A stretch of 64,000 nucleotides of DNA from Saccharum officinarum. Taxonomy: Eukaryota; Streptophyta; Magnoliopsida; Poales; Poaceae. Positions 10,185 to 18,648 of the stretch are shown in pieces. The DNA is taken from the NCBI GenBank assembly GCA_020631735.1, contig CM036168.1, forward strand, positions 99,633,384-99,697,383. Reading direction: 5' to 3'. The notes under the pieces are model-generated. The model was not told where the DNA came from. It was given only the letters and a program-made list of their open reading frames with translations, and did not search any database. The stretch's first letter is position 1; every line of letters begins with the position of its first letter. The position numbers and the translations under genes were made by a program.

Positions 10185-10943
10185 CTAGTGGCAGAAGATG
10201 ACCTTGAGCTCGCGCGGCGCGGCGCACTCGTGGGTGAGCGAGGGGCTGTCGTGCGCGTAGGTGAAGGCCTGCGGGCACTCGCGCTTGAAGAACTCCGAGT
10301 ACTTGGACGCGCGGCAGGTGCGCGGGCTGTTGTACATGTTGCGGCAGCACAGCTCGTCGGTGCGGAAGGCCTCGCAGCCGCTCTTGCACGCGAGGACGCT
10401 CCCCGCCGGGGACCGCAGCTGCAGCTCGCCGGGGCAGGTCTCGGTGAGGTTCTTGCGGCAGGCGAGGACGGGGCAGTTGCCCCGGCCCTCGTGCGGGGTC
10501 ACGGACAGGCCCACGTTGAAGCCGTCCACCACGCTCACGCCGTACGAGGTCTGGTCGCTGTTGCCGCTGCCGTGGTGGAGGTTCACCTGCGCCAGCGTCG
10601 CGGGCGCCGCGCCGCCGAGCCCGCCGCACTGGAGCCGCCCGCCGCAGTCGCCCGTGGCGCAGTGGAGCTGCGCGCCGGCGCCCGCGCAGCCCGTGCGCGC
10701 CCAGATGCGGCCCGACCAGGGGCGCGCCGGCGCCGGGAACGACTTGTGGGAGAGCGGCGGGAGGAAGAAGCCGCCGCCCTCCAGGACGTCGTGGCCGGAA
10801 TTGGCCTGGATGCCCGGCCACACCGGGTAGGGGCAGTTGTTCACCACGGTCAGGGTCATTGGGGCGTAGTCGGCGGTCACCAGGAGGCCGCAGCTCAGGA
10901 GCGAGGTGGCGAGCAGGAGGAGCAGCAGCTTGGGAGAAGCCAT
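10185..10943 (-). CDS. Thaumatin-like protein (PR-5 family), secreted
   Basis: A single-exon ORF of 252 residues. I start at the ATG at 10943 rather than at the open frame upstream, because this Met begins a clear signal peptide: residues 1-24, a Leu run and cleavage near VTA|DYAP. The mature chain has all 16 cysteines of large thaumatin-like proteins (eight disulfides) and the family signature GAQLHCATGDCGGRLQC. Other landmarks are NNCPYPVWPG near the N-terminus, VVDGFNV in the middle, CCRNMYNSPRTC, and a terminal IFCH. Family members are apoplastic or vacuolar defence proteins, some of which bind beta-glucans or permeabilise fungi. Two acidic-cleft positions look changed: TLAQ where TLAE is usual, and YGVS where YDVS is usual. 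Antifungal activity is therefore uncertain. No intron is visible. Confidence 0.93.
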   Translation of the reverse strand: MASPKLLLLLLATSLLSCGLLVTADYAPMTLTVVNNCPYPVWPGIQANSGHDVLEGGGFFLPPLSHKSFPAPARPWSGRIWARTGCAGAGAQLHCATGDCGGRLQCGGLGGAAPATLAQVNLHHGSGNSDQTSYGVSVVDGFNVGLSVTPHEGRGNCPVLACRKNLTETCPGELQLRSPAGSVLACKSGCEAFRTDELCCRNMYNSPRTCRASKYSEFFKRECPQAFTYAHDSPSLTHECAAPRELKVIFCH

Positions 10944-11029
10944 GGTTGAGTGGGTTCTTGTTCTTGAGCTGGTTGTGATTCGTGGCGTGACAAGTGAAGT
11001 GAGGACCGGGGTTTTAGCAGGTGGGGTGG

Positions 11030-11037
11030 TTTTATAG
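11030..11037 (-). promoter_or_regulatory. TATA box of thaumatin-like gene
   Basis: CTATAAAA on the minus strand, 87-94 nt upstream of the ATG at 10943. This puts the likely transcription start about 55-60 nt before the ATG. Confidence 0.7.
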
Positions 11038-11089
11038 GACGTGGGGGTTGTTTTTTTTTTATTATTATTATTGCGACGTGGGGGTTGTT
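11038..11089 (-). promoter_or_regulatory. Duplicated ACGT-core element upstream of TATA
   Basis: The 15-mer GACGTGGGGGTTGTT occurs twice on the plus strand (11038-11052 and 11075-11089), separated by a T-run and ATT repeats. On the gene's strand this gives two CCCCCACGTC boxes just upstream of the TATA box. ACGT-core boxes are bound by bZIP factors, often in ABA or defence response. That role is inferred. Confidence 0.5.
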
Positions 11090-11417
11090 GGTCCAGTGGG
11101 CGTCGTGGGTTTTGTTTGGCTCGAGCTGCGGAGAACTGGTGCGGGCGTGTCCGTGTCTCGAGCTCTCGATGCATCGGTTGCCTTCGCATTTTGCAAGCAG
11201 TGAACAACGACAAACCTCTCTCGCTTCAGCTTCGGAGCTTCCACCCACACCTTTCCATGATTCCATCAGAGGATAAACGCAGCACCTGTTCTTCACCGCA
11301 GTAATACGTACACGAATGTTTTCTCATTGGACTCGTGTCACCAATTTGGCTGTAATTCCATTTAGAATTCAAGATGTACGCGAACACTTTGTCCACTGGG
11401 AAAAGAATATCTGCCTC

Positions 11418-11661
11418 AGGGTGTGTTCACTTCCCATGCAAATCCAAAATATTTCCTCTTTCACCCATCACATCGAATCTTTGGACGTATGTATGTAGCA
11501 TTAAATGTAGGTAAAAAAGATAACTAATTGTATAGTTTGTCTGTAAATGTTGAGACGAATCTTTTAAGCCTAGTTAGTTCATGGTTGAACAAATTTTATC
11601 AAATAATAATAAAAAGTGCTACAATAACTTTTCATCCACTTTTCACCCACTGAACACCCCC
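11418..11661 (-). mobile_element. MITE, GGGTGTGTTCACTT family (copy 2)
   Basis: Starts AGGGTGTGTTCACTTCCC and ends CACCCACTGAACACCCCC. Its core is the reverse complement of the 8525-8769 copy. It lies about 380 bp upstream of the thaumatin-like TATA box and so may contribute to the gene's promoter region. Confidence 0.7.
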
Positions 11662-11702
11662 AGAATGATTGTTCAGTCACATCTATTCCATGTTTGGTGT
11701 CA

Positions 11703-12143
11703 GACTGTCCGCAGTGGCATACTCTAAACGATACTCTAAAATTTTAGAGTATGAATATAGAGTAAAAACTGCTGCACTGGCATAGTCTAAACGATACTCT
11801 ATCCTTTCTCTCACTCTATATTTAGAGTAGTACTGTGTTTACTCTATATTCTGTAGTGGCGGACCCCGCTAGCTAAACAAAGGGAAAAAATGCTATAACT
11901 CACAAACCAAAAATCCAAATTAAATTTCGATTGCACCATTAAATTCGTCTCAATAAATCCTTCAAAACTAGATCACGCATGGATATATTTAGATAAAGTG
12001 ACAAGTGGGTCCCATAGTGGATAGAGTGGATAGAGGATGATATAGAGGATGGATGGGTGCGGGAGAATTGAGTATAGAGGAGAGAATCTTGCTGACTAGG
12101 ACGTATAGAGGATGAATATAGAGGTCAATGAGTGCAGATAGCC
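11703..12143 (+). mobile_element. MITE of about 440 bp, 3-bp TSD TCA (copy 1 of inverted pair)
   Basis: Terminal inverted repeats are GACTGTCCGCAGTGG at the left and TGAGTGCAGATAGCC at the right. The element is flanked by TCA on both sides (11700-11702 and 12144-12146). The motif CTAAACGATACTCTA is repeated inside the left end, and GGATAGAGTGGATAGAG words fill the right end. A 3-bp TSD suggests a PIF/Harbinger-type element; the family name is tentative. Confidence 0.65.
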
Positions 12144-12415
12144 TCAAGGCTATATTGTCTTTTTACTATCACAATATTCTATTCAGGTTTGCTATGGAAA
12201 AATACGAGTGTTCACAAGTTGAGTTTTTGGTGTTGCATTTCATAAGTTAATAACCTGGTAAATGCGTTAGAGACTGTTTTCAAAGATTACTATTGCTCGG
12301 CAGGACTCTGGCGATAGAATCAAACATGACAATTGTCCCTATGATGCCGGCTTTTATCTTGGCCTTGTAACCATGACCAGCTGAAGAAGACGTGTCACAT
12401 CCGTGTTTCAAACTT

Positions 12416-12660
12416 GGGCTTGTTTAGTTGCTGAAATATTTTGCGAGAGGCTGCTATAGCACTTTTCGTTGTTATTTAGTAATTAATGTCCAATCATAGC
12501 TTAATTAGACTTAAAAGATTTGTCTCGTCTATTTTGTCTAAACTGTGTAATTAGTTTTATTTTTTTATCTATATTTAATACTCCATGTATGTGCCTAAAT
12601 ATTCGATGTGACTGAGAATATACTGTTTTTTCACGAAATATTTTGAAACTAAACAACGCC
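12416..12660 (+). mobile_element. Tourist-like MITE
   Basis: Starts GGGCTTGTTTAGTTGC and ends GAAACTAAACAACGCC. The core reads GCACTTTTCGTTGTTATTTAG, TGTGTAATTAGTTTT, ACTCCATGTATGTGCC and ATTCGATGTGACTGAG. It lies between the two arms of the 11703/13073 inverted MITE pair. Confidence 0.68.
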
Positions 12661-13072
12661 TCGCTACCTGATGCCTATCCTTAAACTTACTTTTTCAAAG
12701 CAGCTTTAAAGAAAACAAGCAAAAGCTATCCAATGTATAGATCGAGGACGACACCTAGTAGCTATCTGTCTACTAGGTTTGTACATGCAGATGGCAATAC
12801 TTCGAAAGTAAAGGATTGCCATGCGAGCGGGATCACTGTAGACCAATTTTATATGCAAAAAGTTTGTATAAATCATTTTATATGAAAAAGCATATGAAAC
12901 TTGAAAAACTCGCATTGAAAACAGGGTCCTAAAGTTGAGCTAGCATACGCGGTACTTTACGTGGTAGCTTTCTTGGCAATGGCAATGCACTCCGTGTTCT
13001 AACATGACCTTTTTCTCCTGAGCAAAGCTATCCTGTGGTCTGTGGATAAGCACGTCACACGTGCCATCATAA

Positions 13073-13508
13073 GGCTATCCACACTCATCATGAGCCTCTA
13101 TATTCATCCACTATACGTCCCAGTCAGCAAGATTATCTCCTCTATACTCAATTCTTCCGCACCCATCCATCATCTATATCATCCTCTGTCCACTCTATCC
13201 ACTGTAGAACTCACGTGTCATTTTATCTAAATATATCCATGTGTGATCTAGTTTTGAAGGATTTATTGAGACGAATTTAATGGGACAATCGAAATTTAAT
13301 TTGAATTTTTGGTTTGTGAGTTATAGCATTTTTTCCCTTTGTTTAGCTAGTGGGGCCCGCCACTGCTCACTATAGAGTAAGCACTGTACCACTCTAAATA
13401 TAGAGTGAGAGAAATAATAGAGTATCGTTTTAGAGTTGCAGCAGTTTTTACTCTATATTTATACTTTAAATCTTTAGAGTATCTATTTAGAGTACCCTGC
13501 GGCTGGTC
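13073..13508 (-). mobile_element. MITE of about 436 bp (copy 2 of inverted pair)
   Basis: Reverse-complement relative of 11703-12143: ends GGCTATCCACACTCA and GCGGCTGGTC, with the same internal TTTAATTTGAATTTTTGGTTTGTGAG and GAGTTATAGCATTTTTTCCC words. Flanks read TAA and TGA, so the TSD is imperfect or mutated. Confidence 0.62.
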
Positions 13509-14195
13509 TGAGTACATAGCACGACTGCACGACCTCCGCAAAGGAGACCCAAGCCGCAGGGCCATCGGACGGTCAGGGTGGGGTCGCATGGGTCATGGGG
13601 TACACCATGGGCGTGGTGTCCACCCAATTTTATTCCGGCCCGCGGCTGGGCGAGAGATGTGCCACCTTTCTTGCAACAGGGCGCACGCTACGTGTGGTGC
13701 AGCACAACAGTCAACAACAGCGGCTTTGTTCGCACAAGAACAGTTGTTTCCTGCAGCGGGCAGGCGAATCCTGCCACCGCCGGGCCCCGATCTTGTAGCT
13801 GCACGGATGGTATCATGACGTGAGGCCTGCATCGCGAATGCTTTGGCTTTGTTCGCTTTACCTTTTCAATTTTTCGCGTTCGGCGGTCGGGGGTGGAGCC
13901 GTCCGGCCCACATGTCGGAGAGCGGCGACGATGACCTTAGACTACCCGTAGCGGGAGCCGGTAAACGATCCTGCAGGATCGATTTACCGGATGAGAGCCC
14001 CACAGCGGCGTCCGCTACCGTCCACGCGGGCACGCTATCGCCTGCGCCGTCCGTCAGAAATAGCGCGGCAGCGGATGTTCGCTACGCTCCACTATGGCGC
14101 TGGGTCCCGACGGCGGGCTGGACGCGCGGCGCGCCGCCGCGGCCAGGATACGCCTGCTCGGTCGCCGGCCCGGGATGGGATGGAGAGGAGGAGCG
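13509..14195. other. GC-rich intergenic stretch before element A
   Basis: No convincing gene; several frames are open together. It holds the palindrome at 13958-13990 and ends at the LTR start at 14196. The 5-bp flank GAGCG (14191-14195) would be element A's left target duplication; its partner is outside the window. Confidence 0.4.
13958..13990. other. Near-perfect 33-nt palindrome
   Basis: CCGGTAAACGATCCTG is followed at once by its inverted partner CAGGATCGATTTACCGG, broken by a single extra base. The arms are about 16 bp with no loop. It is flanked by GC-rich non-coding sequence. It could be the fused ends of a transposon or a strong cruciform. No function assigned. Confidence 0.85.
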
Positions 14196-14689
14196 TGTAA
14201 CACCTCTGGGTGTTAAGCATGCATTCACATCCTAAATCATGAGCATTTGCATTTCATACATGTTCATCATCACATGCAATTTAAGTTGGAATTTATTTAA
14301 ATTGTGATAAACATGTTTGGACTCTGAATTAGTAAAAATCCTAGGTAAGAGTGGTAAAAATTTGTTGAGATATAACTCTAAATAACTTAGAAATAATTAA
14401 CATAATTTTTGGAGCAAGTTTTATATTCAAAATCTCCCCAAATTTTGCTTTTAAAAATATTTCAGAAAAATGAGTTTGCATTTAAAATTTGACTTTAAAT
14501 CACTAATTCAAAATCTATTTAGAATTTTTAAAAGTGCCCTAAATGAAAGTTGTAGAGAATTAAATTTTGAACAACTTTTGTTTTGGGGGCAACTTGTGAA
14601 AATGTTTTTTTCATCTTCAAAATTTGAATTTGAATCAGATTATAAAATCTGGAAATGTATTTAGAAAAGAAAAATGAATTTTGGCCTTA

Positions 14690-15480
14690 ACGGGCCGCCG
14701 CCTCCGCTTCGGCCTGCTCGCGCAAGCGGCCCGGCCCAACTTCCCCGCTCGCCCGTGCCTTCCCCGCTCGCGCGCGCTCGCCGCGCCAGCGCGACCGGCC
14801 GCGTCAGGACGCGCTCGCCGTGTGGACGCCGCTCGACGTCGTCGGCGTACGGGTGGCGCCTCGGCGGGTCTCACGTCCTCGCCCACGCCTTAAGCAACCA
14901 CAGCACCGGCTTCACTTCACCTACCTCGCCTCCGGTCTCCATTTCCTCCCCTCTCGCCAGCAGCAACCGCGGAACCGTGGCGGACGCTCGCGCCACCACC
15001 GCACGCCCCCACGAGCGCATCTCTGGTCAATTCCTCCCGGCCGCAGCCCCGCCTCGTCTTCCCCCATCTGGTGCTTACGCAAATTTCGTCGCTCGAGCTC
15101 AGGTGAGACCGAATTCGGTCGTCCGTCCACCGCGGGCGCCATGGCCACCGCTCGGCCGACGCTGTGGTCGAGACCCGTCCGCCATCCCATCTTCCCCAAT
15201 TTCCACCCTTTCGTGCCCGCCTTCCTCTTGCGAATCCGTTGCTCGCTTCACCGTGCCCAGTCGTGGCCGGCAACGCCGCCGGACACCACCGCCGCGCGGC
15301 CACGCCGTCGAGGACGCCGGCATCCCGTGGTCACGCCCGCTCCCGCCCCTCTCTGTTCGCTGGGCTAAACGGCCTTGGGCCAGAGCCCAAGCCGGGCCGA
15401 CGTGCCTGCTTTTCCCGCGCGCGTGCTCGGGCTAAAAGCCGTAGCCGGCCGATTGACTTCACTGGGCCGGCCCGTTAGCG
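14690..15480 (+). other. GC-rich, CpG-dense block inside element A LTR
   Basis: Abrupt change from AT-rich to very GC-rich and back. Equivalent blocks sit at the same relative place in the LTRs of D (22850-23345, 44935-45430), C (28970-29270, 38260-39060, minus) and B (50850-51710, 60690-61560, minus). It is open in many frames, so I do not call a protein. It could be a promoter/5' exon region or captured host sequence; donor-like CTCAG|GTGAGA occurs at about 15103. Confidence 0.6.
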
Positions 15481-16445
15481 ATAAGAAAAAATATTTTTCG
15501 TTTTTCTTTTATTATTTGAAAATAGCAATGGTTTGGAAAATGTTTGACTACTCAAATTTGCTCCAAATCTGTTGAAATAAATTTTGTTGTTCCTTATCAT
15601 CATATCTACTTGGAAAAAATATTACATGTCAAGTTTGAAATATTTTTCTGTAGAGTTTTTATTTAATCACTGAAACTGTTGTTTTCTTGTTAAATATGTA
15701 ATAAATCATAGAAAGTCGAGAAAAATATGGTTCCACTTGCATTAATTTTCTTTTGTGATGTACGTTCTAGGAAAAATATGAGCCATGCATGTTCTGTAGA
15801 AAAATCTTGAGGTGTAGTACAAGTGTTTAATATTGCTAATAATTGTTATTTTTGCTAGAGAGAAAAAGATGAATAAAACATGCATGTGATAATTTTTCTA
15901 TGGTGATTGTTGATTGTGTAGAATGTAGAAAAAATGTTAAATCTGTTGTTTGATACTTTTCATAGTATAAAGTATTTTTATGCTCATTTTTAGGCCCTAG
16001 CTTGTTATTTCTGTGTAGGCAGTTCTAGTAATCCAAATGCAATGAAAATTTTGTGGTATGCTAGATTAGATGATAGAAAGCTACTGTAATTTTGTCAGAT
16101 TTTTTTATGCTACCAAAATAGGTGTTGATGTTCAAACCTAGTTGCAATTAGGGTTTAATTAACCTTGTTAATGCATGACTAGTTAATAGGATTTGCTTTG
16201 GTGTATTTTTAAAGCATTTAATAAGATGTGCTGACTTAGCATAGTAGTAGTAGAAGAGAATGCAGTAGATGACATGTGCTTGTAGTCTGTATTCTTAGAT
16301 GATATTGACTACCTTGTAGAAGAGTTGTATTCCTACTTTATGAAATAAAGTAAACCTATTTATCTATATTGTATTCATCATGACCATTACATGTCATTTT
16401 TGTAATGCACCTAGGTATAAGCACTTATATGATTGCATCATACAG

Positions 16446-16610
16446 AATCGCAGGAAGTAACGCCGGTAGCAGTTCCCGAGGAGCCGGAAGAGCAGCCCGA
16501 GGAGCAGGAAGTGCCCGAAGCCGACGAGGAGGTTGGTGAGGATCTTCCAGAGTGCCCAGACCACCGTCCGTGCTCTTTCGAGAGAGGCAAGCCCTGGAGC
16601 ATTTTTCTCC
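16446..16610 (+). CDS. LTR-borne exon-like acidic peptide segment (element A)
   Basis: Starts after an acceptor-like GCATCATACAG and reads SQEVTPVAVPEEPEEQPEEQ, then further acidic residues, then GEDLPECPDHRPCSFERGKP. The segment recurs with the same frame and few changes in the other A LTR copy (63581) and, more diverged, in both B LTRs (minus strand, 49835 and 59686) as GEELPECVDHHP and FEKGKPRS. Conservation of the frame between A and B suggests it was once coding. No domain is recognised, and no start codon is tied to it unless it is spliced. Confidence 0.4.
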
Positions 16611-17588
16611 CCCGGTTTGCAAATATTTTATTAATGCTTTACTTTAACTGCTGCATTATGTTTAGGAGTTGTTTGCAACCGTTGCTGCATTATACCTTGT
16701 TTACTCCATTCTACCCTATCCTTGTCACCTTGTTATTCGCAGTCAAGTAATTGCTTAGCTTGCTTAGACCGGTAGAAGTCGGGTGATTTCGGGTCACCTG
16801 CGAGCTATAGGTGGTTACATGGATCTGCTTGAGAAAGTATGTCATCTGAGAATAACTAAGTGTTAATGTGAAATTGAGACCGAATAGAAACTTGCAGGGT
16901 TTCAGACTGTAGTGTTTTACGTCTGTGTCAATTAAGGACCGACCGTTGTTTGGCCTCGAGTCATGTTGAATGCATGCCTTACATTTAGTTGGCCGAATAA
17001 TGTACCTTTCGACCGCGAAGCTGGGAGATTATTCGGGCCGAGTGGATTGCCCGCAACGCACTGTACCGGAGCAGTAGTGGCAGGATACGGGGGCGCGATG
17101 ATAAGACCAAAGAGCAGTCGGGCGGCCCCCGGGTACATGTGGTTCCTGGCAAGCTCGCGACTTTATTTGAATGGTTGACTCGATGACCAACACCTCACTT
17201 TAGCGGGTGAGTGAGGTTTGTGTGAGGAATAAATTACCAGCTGGTTAATAATCGATTCGAATCGCCATCGTTCACTGGATAGTGAGCACTTGACTTGAGC
17301 TACTTCATCGTAGTAATATTAATAGAACACTTGGACAGTTATATGAAATATGACATAATGAGAGTTGTTAATGATCATTGGTTATCATTACCTGTTTAAT
17401 TACATGTTACTCTAGTATAGGTGCAAATGTAGTTGATAGGTTGATAAAGATTTAACTTGATGCAAAGTTTTTGGGAAAGATTCTTTAAATGCTAAAAATA
17501 TCTTTTTGTAAATGAGTCAGCTACCCCACCAGAAAGCCTGTCATGATCCTTGGTGTCTTTTATTTATGGTTCTGTCGGGTAAGTCTAG

Positions 17589-17610
17589 CTGAGTAGCTTC
17601 TCGTACTCAG
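17589..17610 (+). promoter_or_regulatory. Conserved LTR hairpin (element A, 5' LTR)
   Basis: CTGAGTAGCTTCTCGTACTCAG, one mismatch in the 8-bp stem. It lies between GGGTAAGTCTAG (donor-like) and TTGTTGCAG (acceptor-like). Same site in B, C and D LTRs with perfect stems. Confidence 0.6.
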
Positions 17611-18052
17611 GGCTTTGTTCCCACTTGTTGCAGATGGGCAGATGTATTATGGCTACTGTATCAACTGCCTTTATCTTGTGATGGGAGAAGCTTAGGACCA
17701 TGGGCAATGGTCATTCACTACATCTCGTCTGATGTTTTTGTTGGAAGATGATCCTGAGCTGGCACTGTATTTTAAACTTTGTGTGAGTGTGTGATTGAAA
17801 CTAAATGCTTCCGCTACTTTTATTTGAAACTGGTTTGTAATAATTATGTTTAAACTCCGATGTATTTACGACGTGAACTTTTATGTAACTTGTGATGGTG
17901 ACCGCTGAACTTATTACGATCTTGGCTGGTATGTAAGTTGGTTTGAAATCCGTCGTGATTTTATGGACTACCGGGTTATACGGGCTTAAGTTTGCTAAAT
18001 CGTCTGCTTGGTGGATGATTTTCTTACTTAATCGCGTATAATTGGTCGGTTC

Positions 18053-18648
18053 TTACTTAATCGCGTTGTATGAGTGCTACTTAATTGAGTGGTAATGTAT
18101 GGATCAGTTGCCTCTACGCCTCGATAAGTGTGAGATGTGAGAGCATGATCGGATACACCGCCGATCTAGGGAGAGTGCTTATATGATACTGGAGTACTTA
18201 CATGTTTTACGCATGTTTTTACAAAAGTATCGCATGTGTGGTTGTTCCGTCCATTGAGACGATGCCGTCAATAGGACGATGTTTTGGGTAGTTACTACCG
18301 TTGTACGCATATCTGGGGATTCGTGTAAAGCGTGTAGATAGATTTACTGCTTTCATGCATTCATGGGGATTTGGGCTGAAATGATTTTCTGTAGGTACAT
18401 AACAGTGTTTCTCGTGTAGAACGTATTAGTTACGTATATGAGAGATCGCCTGTATGCCACCGAATTCATCGCTAGATATTATTTATTTCTTAAGTTTGTG
18501 AGAACATACGAAACGTACATGCATCATGTTGCTTGTGCATTTCATTCATGCTATGCATTCCTCCCCTTATAAATTGAGTATCCCCTTTTGATAAAAATTA
18601 TACCAACTAAAATGTGTTCTCACCAGGTAATCAAAACTTTTGGTACAG
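18053..18648 (+). other. Element A leader (no PBS left)
   Basis: The primer-binding site expected at the LTR end is missing. It is replaced by a duplication of TTCTTACTTAATCGCGT (18021-18037 and 18050-18066). The leader keeps the family hairpin at 18147-18166 and the conserved TTTTCTGTAGGTAC at about 18385-18399. It ends with CACCAGGTAATC and TACAG just before the ORF1 ATG. Confidence 0.65.
18147..18166 (+). promoter_or_regulatory. Leader hairpin, element A
   Basis: GATCGG (18147-18152) pairs with CCGATC (18161-18166) across an 8-nt loop. Counterparts in B, C and D show compensatory or wobble changes in the stem, pointing to RNA structure. Confidence 0.65.

Larger units (their letters stand above)
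14196..18052 (+). mobile_element. Element A 5' LTR (chromovirus-like, about 3.86 kb)
   Basis: Begins TGTAACACCTCTGGGTGTTAAGC, the same start-palindrome as elements B, C and D. Layout: AT-rich start, GC-rich block 14690-15480, AT-rich intron-like stretch, exon-like acidic peptide segment at 16446, then the family-conserved words GGATAGTGAGCACTTGACT, GGGTAAGTCTAGCTGAGTA and GGTTTGAAATCCGTCGTGATTT. The right end is damaged: the expected ...CGGTTCCGTGACA terminus is replaced at about 18050 by a copy of TTCTTACTTAATCGCGT, so the end is approximate. It matches 62469-64000 from position 15334 onward, which identifies that segment as A's 3' LTR. Confidence 0.85.

Noticed and set aside
10084..10949. 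Long ORFs in other frames and on the opposite strand over the thaumatin-like gene
   Set aside because: Shadows of a GC-rich coding region; only the frame with 16 Cys, a signal peptide and the family signature is real.
10944..11213. N-terminal extension of 90 residues in frame with the thaumatin-like protein
   Set aside because: It would place the signal peptide internally and runs through the TATA box and leader; the ATG at 10943 is the sensible start.
14674..15435. 253-residue Pro/Arg/Ser-rich ORF in element A LTR
   Set aside because: Open in several frames of a CpG-rich block; not conserved in frame in the other LTR families.
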